This document shows positions 32,736 to 42,307 of a stretch of 64,000 bases of DNA, in pieces. The position numbers and the translations under genes are program-made. The DNA is from JAPKZH01 sp963715635. GTDB taxonomy: Bacteria > Acidobacteriota > Aminicenantia > Aminicenantales > UBA4085. Every line of letters starts with the position of its first letter. Position 1 is the stretch's first letter. The stretch covers positions 3,596,001-3,660,000 of the forward strand of contig OY970261.1 of NCBI GenBank assembly GCA_963715635.1. Direction: 5' to 3'. The notes beneath the pieces are model-generated. The model had not been told where the DNA came from, did no database searches, and saw only the letters and a list, made by a program, of their open reading frames with translations.

Positions 32736-33845
32736 ATGAATATTTTATATGATCATCAAATATTTTCAACTCAGCAATATGGTGGTATTTCCAGATATTA
32801 TTATGAATTGATAAAAAATTTGGGTGAGATTCAAAATGTTGAAGCCCAACTATCGCTGTTATATTCGAACAATCATTATATTTCCCAGAATGTATTTTTC
32901 TCGCACAAAGGCTTTTTGCCTGACATTAATTTCAGGGGCAAATATATTATAGTCAGCTTTATCAATAAGCTAAACTCAATATTAATATTGAAAAAACATC
33001 AATTTGATATTTTCCATCCTACTTATTATGATCCTTATTTTTTGAAGTATCTTGAAGATAAGCCATTCGTTTTAACAATTTATGACATGATCCACGAAAC
33101 GTTTCCTAACTTTTTTAATATAAGAGATAAAACAAGCGAATTTAAAAAACTATTGGCCCATAAGGCTGAGAAAATCATTGCCATTTCCGAAAATACAAAA
33201 AAAGATATTACAAGAAATTTTGGTATTGATGTTAATAAAATATCGGTCGTTTATCTTAGCGGCTTTCCCACTAACTCTCTTAATAAATCATCATATTTGC
33301 GTTTACCGGAAAAATTTATACTCTTTGTAGGGAATCGCCAATATTATAAAAACTTTAAAATACTTGCTGAGGCCTTTACGAAGTTATCTTATAAAAAAGA
33401 TGACCTATATCTCGTATGTATTGGCGGAATGCCGTTCACACGCGAGGAGCGTAAATATTTATATAAAGTCAATATTAAAAATAGGGTAATCCATATGTGT
33501 TTACACGATTGGAACCTTTCGCTGGCATATAAAAAAGCAATTTGTTTTGTATTTCCTTCTTTATATGAAGGTTTTGGGCTTCCTATTTTGGAAGCTTTTA
33601 AAAACAAGTGTCCAGCGATATTAGCTAACAGAAGCAGTTTCCCCGAAATCGCAGAAGATGCTGCACTTTATTTTGATCCAGAAAGTTCTGATTCTCTTAT
33701 CGAGAGCATAGAAAGATTAATCGTCGATAAATCTCTAAGGGATAAATTAATTCAAAATGGATTGAAAAGGGAAAATCATTTTTCATGGCATAAATCAGCA
33801 AAACAAACTCTGGATGTATATAGAGCCTGTTGCAGAACTTCTTAA
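32736..33845 (+). CDS. GT4 family glycosyltransferase
   Basis: About 369 residues. MNILYDHQIFSTQQYGGISR YYYE-like start with the GGISRY loop of GT4 enzymes; KIIAISENTKKDI, then FILFVGNRQYYKNFKILAEAF and FPSLYEGFGLPILEAFKNKCP with the E-x7-E catalytic motif (Glu in YEG and Glu in LEA). FSWHKSAKQTLDVYR closes it. Donor sugar unknown. The DNA is conspicuously AT-rich with many AAA/TTT/ATA codons, unlike the chromosome-like genes around 8-27 kb, so it was probably acquired. A GTG five codons upstream is an alternative start. Confidence 0.88.
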   Translation: MNILYDHQIFSTQQYGGISRYYYELIKNLGEIQNVEAQLSLLYSNNHYISQNVFFSHKGFLPDINFRGKYIIVSFINKLNSILILKKHQFDIFHPTYYDPYFLKYLEDKPFVLTIYDMIHETFPNFFNIRDKTSEFKKLLAHKAEKIIAISENTKKDITRNFGIDVNKISVVYLSGFPTNSLNKSSYLRLPEKFILFVGNRQYYKNFKILAEAFTKLSYKKDDLYLVCIGGMPFTREERKYLYKVNIKNRVIHMCLHDWNLSLAYKKAICFVFPSLYEGFGLPILEAFKNKCPAILANRSSFPEIAEDAALYFDPESSDSLIESIERLIVDKSLRDKLIQNGLKRENHFSWHKSAKQTLDVYRACCRTS

Positions 33846-33942
33846 TGAAGATTGAGAAAAATTATGGTATTACGAGCGCAGACTGAACTCTATAAATATA
33901 ATGCTCCGTTAATTGCAGTGATAAAACGCTCCGTGGCGTAAT

Positions 33943-35529
33943 TTGACCATCAATCTTCCTAAAGTGTCAAGCCAAGTCCGTCCTCAAGTAGCAAAGCGAA
34001 CAGCCGCCATATTTAATGGCACCGGTATTAGGGCCGCGATTTGGCTGTCGGCGGGCTTCCATTTGTTACTTGTAATTCTATTGGTGAAGCATTGTTCAAT
34101 TGACTTGATCGAGTTTTGGGCATTCTTCGTCTGCGATGTTATTCTCTGGACTTTAGCGCTGATTCCGTTAATCGCTGTTATTCGTGGATACCTTCAATGG
34201 TTTGATCCAATTTCTCTGTTGTCCGTATTCTTCTTTGGCATGGTCGGCGCGTTTTACCCTGCTTATATTGCAGACCCTGAATTTGTGAAAATATTTAGCG
34301 CCTATGGTGGCTATGCCCTGCAGTACAATTCAGAGCCTGAGTTTCTATCGCTTGTTATTCAAGCCGAATTGATATTAGGTACTTTTTGGACTTTCATGTT
34401 AGTGATCAATCGCCGCCGTCTAGAGTTCACACCGTCGAAGTTCACGAAGGATGAGTACAAGGCTGCTCTTTGGACCAGTGCTACTTGCCTCATCGGCGGC
34501 ATCGTGGGTTTTTTCAGTTACTGGCATCTAGAGTCATTTCTGCGAACGATAACAGTAAATCTCGGCAAGCCCGCGTCAATGCCGGAAAGGGGAACTTCCC
34601 GATACCTAATATTGGTTTTCATCGCAACGACATCTGTCTCACTTGGATTGGTCGGCTGGCTAAAACTGAAAAGGCGATCCAAGAATCAAAGATACCTGTC
34701 CCATTGGGTGGTCGTATTGCCCGGCTTAGCCGTAGCTTTGGTTCATCTGTGGAATGGAGCTAGAGAGGAGGTCTTGTTTGCTTTTCTCTTTTTGTTCATA
34801 ATCGTAAGTTTGTTCGGATTCAAGATTAAAAGGGCTACGTGGTTAATTGCCGGAATCCTCTGTGCAATCCTCTTGGGGCTGATGACTATTATACGGGGAA
34901 ACATTTATCTGGCAGATACTCCTGGCAATGTCATATCGCAAGTACTATCAGGAGAGGCCCGCCAGTCCTATCGTTATCTAATAGGTTCAGATGTTGGAAC
35001 ATTGCTAGGATTGGATCGAGTTGGCGTCGTAGCCATGGTTTTAGATTACCAGAAGACCAAAGGCAATTATCTCTACGGAGAATCATTGGCTGCCGGCCCT
35101 GTTAATCTGGCTGCAGAGTGGATGTCTCGAATCACAGGGAAGCGAGCCCTTCAAACAGATGTGTTGAGGATGGCCTCTGAGATCATCACTCTATGGAGAT
35201 TCGGGTTCGCGGCTTATGGCGGGGTGCCGCCATCTTTTCCTGGGGAGTTCTTTATGCAATCGGGGATCCTTTCTTTCTTGATATTATCCTTTGTATTTAG
35301 CAAGATTTTCTTATGGCTAAGAAGGAAGGTGGCAAAATCAGAGTCGCTAATAGGTCGCTGGACCTTCTGCACCATTGCGTTGACTGTAACCAAGTTAGCC
35401 AGTGCTGAAATCTCTCCTTTTTTTGACACGTTCATTTATTATATCTTGCCCATCCTTATCATCTACGGACTTGTGATGGCGATGTTGAAGACTCCCTCAC
35501 GATCTAGGTACGAAATGAGAGCGCGATGA
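33943..35529 (+). CDS. wzy: O-antigen polymerase-like membrane protein (Wzy candidate)
   Basis: 528 residues, about ten to twelve hydrophobic segments with a larger periplasmic loop (GNVISQVLSGEARQSYRYL and following) and an Arg-containing segment near PSFPGEFFMQSG, typical of oligosaccharide-repeat-unit polymerases (Wzy/OrgP). It would link O-units head to tail on undecaprenyl carriers in the periplasm. The start is uncertain: the frame begins at a TTG (33943) with no clear ribosome-binding site. Stop overlaps the next gene (ATGA, 35526-35529). Confidence 0.72.
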   Translation: MTINLPKVSSQVRPQVAKRTAAIFNGTGIRAAIWLSAGFHLLLVILLVKHCSIDLIEFWAFFVCDVILWTLALIPLIAVIRGYLQWFDPISLLSVFFFGMVGAFYPAYIADPEFVKIFSAYGGYALQYNSEPEFLSLVIQAELILGTFWTFMLVINRRRLEFTPSKFTKDEYKAALWTSATCLIGGIVGFFSYWHLESFLRTITVNLGKPASMPERGTSRYLILVFIATTSVSLGLVGWLKLKRRSKNQRYLSHWVVVLPGLAVALVHLWNGAREEVLFAFLFLFIIVSLFGFKIKRATWLIAGILCAILLGLMTIIRGNIYLADTPGNVISQVLSGEARQSYRYLIGSDVGTLLGLDRVGVVAMVLDYQKTKGNYLYGESLAAGPVNLAAEWMSRITGKRALQTDVLRMASEIITLWRFGFAAYGGVPPSFPGEFFMQSGILSFLILSFVFSKIFLWLRRKVAKSESLIGRWTFCTIALTVTKLASAEISPFFDTFIYYILPILIIYGLVMAMLKTPSRSRYEMRAR

Positions 35530-36395
35530 AACCCGTTATGCCTATCATTACGGATTCATGTAGCCCAGATATCTATTCAAACCATATTCCTAGCGTTTTA
35601 CCAACGATTAGCATCATCACCATTTGTCGAAATGCTGAAGCCACACTCAAAACTACAATGGTTAGCGTATTGACCCAAACATATGCCCCTATCGAATATA
35701 TCATTATGGATGGTTTATCTTCCGACCATACGGTAGATATTGCTCGACAGGTTGCCAGTCTTTTCCCAGAACGAAAAATCAAGATCATTTCTGAGGCGGA
35801 CACTGGTATCTCAGACGCGATGAACAAGAGTGTCAGGATGGCCAACGGCGAAGTAGTGGCAATGTTGCATGCCGGAGACTATTATGTGGGTCCAACTGTC
35901 ATCGAAAGGGTGATGGCATCTTTCGAGCGAGATCACTGGCGATGGGCTATCGCTAAAATCATTGTCGTAAATGTGCATGGACAGCATTTGCATGTTTCTC
36001 GCTTGCGCCCTGATTACCGACACCTGCTGAAACAGAATTTTATTTCACATCCGTCCACTTTTATAGTCCGTGATATCTTCGCCAAGCATGGGTTCTTTCG
36101 GGTAGATCTGAAGCAAGCAATGGATTATGAATTTTGGCTGCGGATCGCTTTTAAAGGGGGAGAACGTTATAAAGAATTACCTTTTGTTACGACTTTTTTC
36201 CTGGATGGCGGGCGGTCTTCGCGGCTGGGTGAGTTGTTACATTATTTGATCATTCTCCGGCGTGAAATGCGGAGTTGGGCACCTGGTCTTAACCTGATAG
36301 CTGACATGCTTTTCTTGGCTCGCGTAATGGCTTTTAGTGGTTACTTTGCCCTGAAGCGATTTGTTTCCAAGATGTCATGGGCATCAGTAGAGTGA
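35526..36395 (+). CDS. GT2 family glycosyltransferase (WcaA/WcaE-like)
   Basis: 289 residues. ISIITICRNAEATLKTTMVS then VLTQTYAPIEYIIMDGLSSDHT and ISEADTGISDAMNKSVRMANG are characteristic of the colanic-acid-type GT2 subfamily; the metal-site equivalent is LHAGDYYVG and the acceptor region is QAMDYEFWLRIA. Sugar unknown. Coupled to the polymerase gene by a 4-bp overlap. The protein has about 27 residues before the usual fold start, so the true start may be further in. Confidence 0.85.
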   Translation: MKPVMPIITDSCSPDIYSNHIPSVLPTISIITICRNAEATLKTTMVSVLTQTYAPIEYIIMDGLSSDHTVDIARQVASLFPERKIKIISEADTGISDAMNKSVRMANGEVVAMLHAGDYYVGPTVIERVMASFERDHWRWAIAKIIVVNVHGQHLHVSRLRPDYRHLLKQNFISHPSTFIVRDIFAKHGFFRVDLKQAMDYEFWLRIAFKGGERYKELPFVTTFFLDGGRSSRLGELLHYLIILRREMRSWAPGLNLIADMLFLARVMAFSGYFALKRFVSKMSWASVE

Positions 36396-36487
36396 AAGAG
36401 TTGTTTAACGCCTTGAAACGCTCCCCAAGAACTCGAAAAGTCTTCGCGGTTTTCGGGTCACCTTCCCACTTTGGAGCTTACTGAAGC

Positions 36488-37627
36488 ATGCGCATCGGAA
36501 TTGATTGTCGGTTTACAGTCGCGGCCCGTCCGCGTGGCACGGGTCGTTATGTCGAGAACCTGACTCGACACCTAGCAAGAATTGATAAAAAGAATGAGTA
36601 TATTTTCTATGTCCATCGAGCCCAAAATCTCGATCGGTTGCCGCAACAGCCCAATACAAAAGTTCGGGTTATACCACTCCAGATCTATCCGCTATGGGAG
36701 CAGATATTCTTGCCTTTATATGCACGAGTAGATCGCCTTAATGTATTGCACTCAGCTGGTACTACGGGGCCCTTGTTTTTATCAGGAAGCATTGGTTATG
36801 TAGCGACAATTCACGATGTCTCTTTCCTTCTGCCAGAGCAAGTCATGCCTAAACCCAAATTGGCATACCAGCGTATAGCACGGCTCTATCGACGCTTGGT
36901 AGTACCGCGAGTAGCGAGACTAGCAGTACGGGTCATTACGGTATCGCGATACACTTGCGGCGAGATTGTGCGCATTACCGGGATTAGCCCTTCCAAGACA
37001 CGAGTGATTTATCATGGGCTTACTATGGACAACATAACAGATGTCCCTAAAGAGTGTGTGGGCATTCAGGATCTACCCGCATCATACATGCTCTGCTTGG
37101 GTGGAGATGCCCCCCACAAGAACACTGAGCGCGTGGTCCGTGTTTTCATTTCGCTCGCCTCATTGGGCCGCACTAGGGGTTGTGAATTGGTCATACTTGG
37201 GGTGCAAAAACCACACGCTTCTCCATATTGGCGGCCAGCTATGGCCAGCAGTTGCGCCCGACAAATTCACTTTATTGATTTCATTGTTGACAACTCTGAA
37301 TTCGCGGGGCTTTATCAACGTGCTTTATTCGTCCTGAGCGCGTCGTTGAATGAAAGTTTCGGCTTTCCGGCCCTTGAAGCGATGTCCAACGGTGTGCCTG
37401 TAATAACTTCAAATGTAGGAGCGATTCCAGAGGTAGTTGGCCAAGCTGCTATGCTTATAGATCCATATTCTGATATCAGCATGGAGCAGGCCATTCTGGC
37501 GATGCTGAATGACGCGAGTCTCAGGCAACAATTCATTGCTCAAGGATATAAGCGTATCACAAGTTTCTCGTGGCATCGTGCAGCAGAAGAAACGCTGAAA
37601 GTATATAGAGAGGTGGCCGAGGGTTGA
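36488..37627 (+). CDS. GT4 family glycosyltransferase
   Basis: 379 residues. MRIGIDCRFTVAARPRGTGR YVENL-type start, VSRYTCGEI, GDAPHKNTERVVRVF, and SLNESFGFPALEAMSNGVPV with the E-x7-E pair, then FSWHRAAEETLKVYRE. It resembles mannosyltransferase-like GT4 enzymes of O-antigen loci. ATG at 36488 begins the Rossmann strand directly. Two bases separate its stop from the TTG of the FkbM gene. Confidence 0.9.
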   Translation: MRIGIDCRFTVAARPRGTGRYVENLTRHLARIDKKNEYIFYVHRAQNLDRLPQQPNTKVRVIPLQIYPLWEQIFLPLYARVDRLNVLHSAGTTGPLFLSGSIGYVATIHDVSFLLPEQVMPKPKLAYQRIARLYRRLVVPRVARLAVRVITVSRYTCGEIVRITGISPSKTRVIYHGLTMDNITDVPKECVGIQDLPASYMLCLGGDAPHKNTERVVRVFISLASLGRTRGCELVILGVQKPHASPYWRPAMASSCARQIHFIDFIVDNSEFAGLYQRALFVLSASLNESFGFPALEAMSNGVPVITSNVGAIPEVVGQAAMLIDPYSDISMEQAILAMLNDASLRQQFIAQGYKRITSFSWHRAAEETLKVYREVAEG

Positions 37628-37628
37628 A

Positions 37629-38501
37629 TTGCTACCGATAAGTCGAAAAGGTGCTGCTCATAAATTATCACAGCGATTAAAACTAATAATCGGTTTTTTC
37701 CCATCAAAACGTGATTTTCCATTCAGGTACTTGGATGTGCTTAATAGTATTATTAAGCCACTGTGTACTCAGATTGGGCCTGCATTCATTGAGCAAATTG
37801 AAGAAAACGGAGAATATCTGGCGGTTAAGATTTGTTCCGTTCCGACTAGATTGTTCTGGCCCAAGTCCCTGCCCCTCTTTGATCTGTACAAAGTAGTTAC
37901 AGAATGTTTTTACGAGGATGATTCTCATTTCTACGAAGTTCCTGAGACCCGAGTATGCCCGAATGACATCGTTTTGGATTGCGGTGCAGCGGAGGGAATC
38001 TTCTCTCTTCGCGTTCTTGAACGCGCAAAGCACATCATTGCATTCGAGCCATTGCCGATTTTTATCAGGAGTATGAAAAAAACATTTGCTTCGCACTTTC
38101 AAAAAGTATCCATCCAGTCGTATGCTTTGTCAGATATAGAAGGAAACGCGTTCTTGAGCGGGGTTTCGCTGTATGGTACCGTTGTCAGTGGCGTAGCTGA
38201 TAGTAATATCCCGATTCAGATTACTACTATTGATAGATGGTCTGTTCAATCTGGCTTAAAAGTAGATTTCATAAAGGGCGACCTAGAATCATTGGAATAT
38301 AAGGTTTTACGTGGGGGAGCGGAGACTATAAAGCGAGATAAACCTAAAATCGCATTTACAGTATATCACCCAGGAAATGATTGGCGCGAGATACTGAACT
38401 TCTGCCGAAGTCTAGTTCCAGAGTATGCTTATCGGATTAAAGGACTTTCCTATAATCAAAAGCATGCACGGCCTGTAATGATACATCTTTGGCCGGAGTA
38501 A
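37629..38501 (+). CDS. FkbM-family SAM methyltransferase
   Basis: 290 residues. VLDCGAAEGIFSLRVLERAK is motif I, IIAFEPLPI the acidic motif, and FIKGDLESLEYKVLRGGAET is the FkbM signature (KxDxE-GxExxVLxGA in the family; here the central Gly of EG is Ser). FkbM enzymes O-methylate sugars or polyketides. The N-terminal ~75 residues are family-atypical and may be an accessory domain. Start is TTG 37629, the first codon after the previous stop; an ATG further in would cut the fold. Confidence 0.78.
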   Translation: MLPISRKGAAHKLSQRLKLIIGFFPSKRDFPFRYLDVLNSIIKPLCTQIGPAFIEQIEENGEYLAVKICSVPTRLFWPKSLPLFDLYKVVTECFYEDDSHFYEVPETRVCPNDIVLDCGAAEGIFSLRVLERAKHIIAFEPLPIFIRSMKKTFASHFQKVSIQSYALSDIEGNAFLSGVSLYGTVVSGVADSNIPIQITTIDRWSVQSGLKVDFIKGDLESLEYKVLRGGAETIKRDKPKIAFTVYHPGNDWREILNFCRSLVPEYAYRIKGLSYNQKHARPVMIHLWPE

Positions 38502-38504
38502 AGG

Positions 38505-38754
38505 ATGCGAATCGGTATTGCCGCTTGCCTGCGATCGTACCGTCACGGCATGGATAACTATGTATATAGCTGAGTTTGCACTGGGTGATCCGCACTTTTC
38601 TATTTTCGAACAGGAGTTGGTAATGCTGTATAACGACGCGGATTCGTTTGTGTATCCGTCGCTCTACGAAGGTTTCGCCCAAGCCCAACGTTTTTCATGG
38701 GCTTATACTGCTCAGCACGTGTCGGATATCGGCAAAATGTATGGCGTATCATGA
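38505..38754 (+). pseudogene. GT4 glycosyltransferase reduced to three fragments
   Basis: The DNA retains an N-terminus (MRIGIAACLRSYRHGMDNYV then stop), a donor-site piece in another frame (MLYNDADSFVYPSLYEGF) and a C-terminus (RFSWAYTAQHVSDIGKMYG). In an intact GT4 these lie about 370 residues apart in total; large internal deletions have joined them in 250 bp. The last codon still overlaps the next gene's ATG (ATGA, 38751-38754), so the ancestral operon junction is preserved. Confidence 0.8.
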
Positions 38755-39980
38755 AACTATTGTATGTCATCCCCAGTTTTCCCTATCCGCCGCGCAAAGG
38801 CTACGAGTTGATCGCATATAATCATATCAAGCATTTTGCTGCTCGTCGTCATTCAGTTGATCTTATTTCCTTCGCGAGAGCAGATGTAGATTATTCGGCG
38901 GGCGGACTGGCCGAATGGTGTGGCCGGATTTACACGGTGGAGTTGCCGGCCTGGCAATCCGCGATGAATCTAGTTTTAAGGGCACCTCTGGGTGAGCCAT
39001 TTCAAGTTTCTTTTTTCCGCTCTGGCCGAATGGAAGAATTGGTCAGTCGTCAACTGCGAACGGCGAATTATGAAGTAGTTATTTTTAAGACCATACGGAT
39101 GGCTCAGTATCGCCCGGAATGGTATACAGGTGCGACCGTTCTCAGCATGGTTGACCCCATGATACTGAGTTATCAGCGCTCGTTGTCGTGGCGCGCGTGG
39201 TATACACGCCCAGTGTTTCAGGCTGAGGCTGATCGATTACGATGGTATGAACCACGGCAGGCGGCGCGGTTTGACAGATCGCTTCTAATTGCCGCCGCGG
39301 ATCTTCGGGACTATCAAGATTTTCTTAGCGGGGTAAAGAGTGATTGGGACTCTCAAGGCTTGCTTAATAAGATCAAATTGGACTGGGTACCACATGGAGT
39401 TGACGTAGATATCTTCTGTCCGGCTACATCGACTATACGTCAGGCTGGAATGATCGTAATTACCGGGAATATGCATTATGTGCCGAACGTGCATGCAGTA
39501 GACTATTTCTGCCGGGAAATTTTCCCTTTAATCCTAGAGCAAGAGCCATTGGCTCACCTGTGGTTGGTGGGCACTCGTCCGGCAGCAGCAGTTGGGAAAT
39601 GGTCCAGATACAAGAATATCACCGTGACTGGATTTGTTCCCGACATAAGGCCATATTTGAATAAAGCCATGGTGAGCGTTTGCCCAGTCCGTCTCAATGT
39701 AGGGACTCAGACCAAAGTGCTGGAGGCGCTGGCTATGGGCACACCTGTTGTGACCACCACAGCTGGGAATTATGGCGTTGGCGCCGTTTCCGGAGAACAT
39801 TTGTATGTGGCGGATTCCGTATCCGAGTTCGCTGAACGCGTCGTAGCGTTGCTACGGGGAGAAAAATGGGCGGAACTCTCAAAAAATGGGCGTCGCTTTG
39901 TAGTCGAGAACTTCACTTGGGAGAAAAGCATGACCAAGATTGAGCGAGTTTTCAGCGAGGTGCTGGCGGACACTCAGTGA
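38751..39980 (+). CDS. GT4-type glycosyltransferase (GT-B fold)
   Basis: About 409 residues. MKLLYVIPSFPYPPRKGYEL starts the N-terminal Rossmann domain; NHIKHFAARRHSVDLISF, WVPHGVDVDIFCP, GNMHYVPNVHAVDYF and VCPVRLNVGTQTKVLEALAM lead to the C-terminal Glu (LEALAMG). This resembles the stealth-like/TIGR03087-type sugar transferases found in exosortase-linked EPS loci. Specific sugar unknown. Translationally coupled to the GT4 remnant upstream. Confidence 0.85.
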   Translation: MKLLYVIPSFPYPPRKGYELIAYNHIKHFAARRHSVDLISFARADVDYSAGGLAEWCGRIYTVELPAWQSAMNLVLRAPLGEPFQVSFFRSGRMEELVSRQLRTANYEVVIFKTIRMAQYRPEWYTGATVLSMVDPMILSYQRSLSWRAWYTRPVFQAEADRLRWYEPRQAARFDRSLLIAAADLRDYQDFLSGVKSDWDSQGLLNKIKLDWVPHGVDVDIFCPATSTIRQAGMIVITGNMHYVPNVHAVDYFCREIFPLILEQEPLAHLWLVGTRPAAAVGKWSRYKNITVTGFVPDIRPYLNKAMVSVCPVRLNVGTQTKVLEALAMGTPVVTTTAGNYGVGAVSGEHLYVADSVSEFAERVVALLRGEKWAELSKNGRRFVVENFTWEKSMTKIERVFSEVLADTQ

Positions 39981-40216
39981 ATCTGTTATCTGGATGAGTG
40001 ATATCAACTCCATCTGGAAGCCGGTTGTGGTGTTTTCCCGGAATCGGTGCAGATAATGATGGAGGCTGGCCTGGAGGCGATCTACGAGGGGACAGGAGAA
40101 CCAAATTGAGTGTCGTTATAATCTACGCCATGACATTGCGATCGAGGGCCATCATCATGCAATACGAGTGCGTACTTCTACAGGTAAAATTTTTATAATA
40201 AAGGAGGAGCTCCCAA

Positions 40217-41467
40217 ATGACACTTCGAACAACATGCCGTGTCTGTGACGGCTCATTGGAATCTGTTCTGTCGTTGGGAGAACACTATGTTTCCAATTTC
40301 TTGTCGCCGGGCGAATCTGACGGCATCAAAGCGCCCCTTGAATTGGCGCTTTGCCGCCATTGTCATCTGTTGCAGTTGAAACATACTGTTCCCGCTGAAG
40401 AGTTGTACCGGAATTACTGGTATCGTTCTGGGACCAATAAAACCATGCGAGACGCCCTGGCTGATATCGCGAATAAAGCCGAATGGCTGATGCATTTGCG
40501 AGCAGGGGAGGCAGTATTAGACATTGGGTGCAATGACGGCACTCTGCTTGCTTCCTATAAGGCTAAAGTATATAAAATCGGGTTCGATCCGGCCGAAAAT
40601 TTGGCGCCTCTTTCGCGCGCGGCGGCCGATAAAGTGATTCCTGATTTTTTCGACTCGCAGACTTTCTTCTCGGACCTTGATCTTCCGGCTCACCGCCCCA
40701 AGATTGTCACTAGTATTGCAATGTTCTACGACCTGGAGGACCCGAAGAAGTTTGTCGCAGATGTCAAAGCTGTGATGCAACCTGATGGGCTGTGGGTGGT
40801 TCAGATGAGTTATCTATTACTCATGTTCAAGCAGAACGCGTTTGATAATATCTGCCATGAGCACTTGGAATACTACTCGCTGCAATCGTTTGAGTATCTG
40901 CTCAAACTTTATGATTTTGAAATCGTGGACGTGGAGCTGAATGATATTAACGGCGGCAGTTTCCGAGTGTATGTTCGCAACTTAGGTGCTGATAAAACCG
41001 TTTTTGGTGATCCAATGTATCGAGCGTTGGCAACAGAGCGAGTACGCATGCTTCAGGAGCAGGAAATGAAGTTGGGGCTTGACGATAGCCGGATATATGG
41101 AGAGTTTGCGACTCGGGTGGAGCGCATCAAGGATGACGTAGTCAACTTCATTCAAGAACAGGTGGGATGTGGGAAAAAGGTATACGTATATGGAGCTTCC
41201 ACCAAAGGGAATACCCTGCTACAATATTTTGGCTTGGACAGCTCTCTTATTGTGGCCGCGGCGGATCGAAACCCCGACAAATGGGGCAGAGTAACGGTGG
41301 GCACACATATCCCAATTGTGTCAGAAGAAGATGCCCGAGCTGCAAACCCGGATATTATGCTCGTGTTGCCGTGGCACTTTATTGACGAGTTTCAAGTACG
41401 CGAGAAGAAATACCTGATATCCGGTGGAAGATTTATCCTGCCGCTACCTCATTTTTCCCTGATTTGA
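40217..41467 (+). CDS. NDP-sugar C-methyltransferase (TylC3/NovU-type)
   Basis: 416 residues. Three-part layout of this family: N-terminal zinc-binding domain (CRVCDGSLESVLSLGEHYVS and CRHCHLLQLKHT), central SAM domain (AVLDIGCNDGTLLASYKAKV), and a C-terminal nucleotide-binding-like domain (KVYVYGASTKGNTLLQYFGL). The catalytic-region HEHLEYYSL is present. These enzymes add a branching methyl group at C3 of a deoxy sugar nucleotide. AAAGGAGGAG precedes the ATG. In this locus it suggests a C-methylated 6-deoxyhexose in the O-antigen. Confidence 0.88.
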   Translation: MTLRTTCRVCDGSLESVLSLGEHYVSNFLSPGESDGIKAPLELALCRHCHLLQLKHTVPAEELYRNYWYRSGTNKTMRDALADIANKAEWLMHLRAGEAVLDIGCNDGTLLASYKAKVYKIGFDPAENLAPLSRAAADKVIPDFFDSQTFFSDLDLPAHRPKIVTSIAMFYDLEDPKKFVADVKAVMQPDGLWVVQMSYLLLMFKQNAFDNICHEHLEYYSLQSFEYLLKLYDFEIVDVELNDINGGSFRVYVRNLGADKTVFGDPMYRALATERVRMLQEQEMKLGLDDSRIYGEFATRVERIKDDVVNFIQEQVGCGKKVYVYGASTKGNTLLQYFGLDSSLIVAAADRNPDKWGRVTVGTHIPIVSEEDARAANPDIMLVLPWHFIDEFQVREKKYLISGGRFILPLPHFSLI

Positions 41468-41740
41468 GATCGGCGGGGCGCGAATTAAATGTATTTTCTG
41501 GAAGCTGCGGAGCATCAAAGATCTGTGACTTTGGCCAACAACGGCGCCACGGAAAAGACCTCATACGGTCAGTTTGACGCTCCAACACGAGCAAATTGGC
41601 CTTAAAACGGCGACATCCTTTAGGTTAATACAGTCATGCCCCCCATTTTTCGAGCTTCTTATAGGGCTGAATAGTCAAACAAGATTCGCGGCTATATAGA
41701 GCTCAAGAAATTCGATCGGTTTGGCCTTCGGTTAGGATTC

Positions 41741-42030
41741 ATGATGGATCTCTTATCTGTTCAAGATAACCCGCAGGTCAGTCTGGGCTTGGTGTGCAGT
41801 GGAGTTGACCATTTTGCTGATGAGGGATTGGACATCGTCGGCTTTATGATGTTTCCCCATGCAAACTTAGCAAGAGCTCTCAGAGCCAATGGTTTCTTCC
41901 GGGCCCCAAGCGAATGTTTCCATAAGACGTACACTTGGGAGTAGGCAGTAATTCCAACGGATTCCCTATCAAATAGATATTTGATCCAACCAACTTATCC
42001 ATTACCTTCGGGGATCACAATGCGATTTAA
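41741..42030 (+). pseudogene. acyltransferase (GNAT/FemAB-like) C-terminal remnant, frameshifted
   Basis: A 67-codon frame contains LDIVGFMMFPHANLARALRA then NGFFRAPSECFHKTY, which resembles the ...RALRRAGFxxxPxxxxKT... ending of GNAT-type proteins. A stop follows, and in another frame slightly downstream the DNA reads LSITFGDHNAI and stop (to 42030), which resembles the WxxTxGDxD terminus of the same kind of protein. The N-terminal two-thirds is missing. Identification is tentative. Confidence 0.4.
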
Positions 42031-42113
42031 GCAAAACATCGACGTAGACATTGCGCACGCATATGGCAATTGGATAAGAACATGCATACTTTATCAGTTG
42101 TCTTGAGCTCTTG

Positions 42114-42143
42114 TTGACAGTCAAGTGCCAAATCCTGTATATC
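42114..42143 (+). promoter_or_regulatory. weak candidate promoter for the exopolysaccharide operon
   Basis: TTGACA (42114-42119) with an 18-bp spacer and TATATC (42138-42143). It would give a leader of about 160 bases before the GTG at 42308. The -10 match is poor. Confidence 0.3.
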
Positions 42144-42307
42144 GAAGTCGATCAGCTATGAAGCGAAGATGCGCTTCGAAGAAGGGTGGATGAAGGCGAT
42201 CGATTGTTTCAGGGAAAACTGGGAATGTATCGAAAAATGCGCCTCTTTCGGGCGGGGGATTTCCTCGGCTATCCGGGCATATCATAAAAGCGAAAAGCAG
42301 CGATAAA

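Larger units (their letters stand above)
41468..42307. other. 840-bp spacer closing the O-antigen island
   Basis: No intact gene. It contains the acyltransferase remnant described below, AT-rich DNA, and a weak promoter at about 42114. Composition returns to the GC-richer state after 42300. The interval probably marks the right-hand recombination border of the AT-rich island. Confidence 0.55.
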
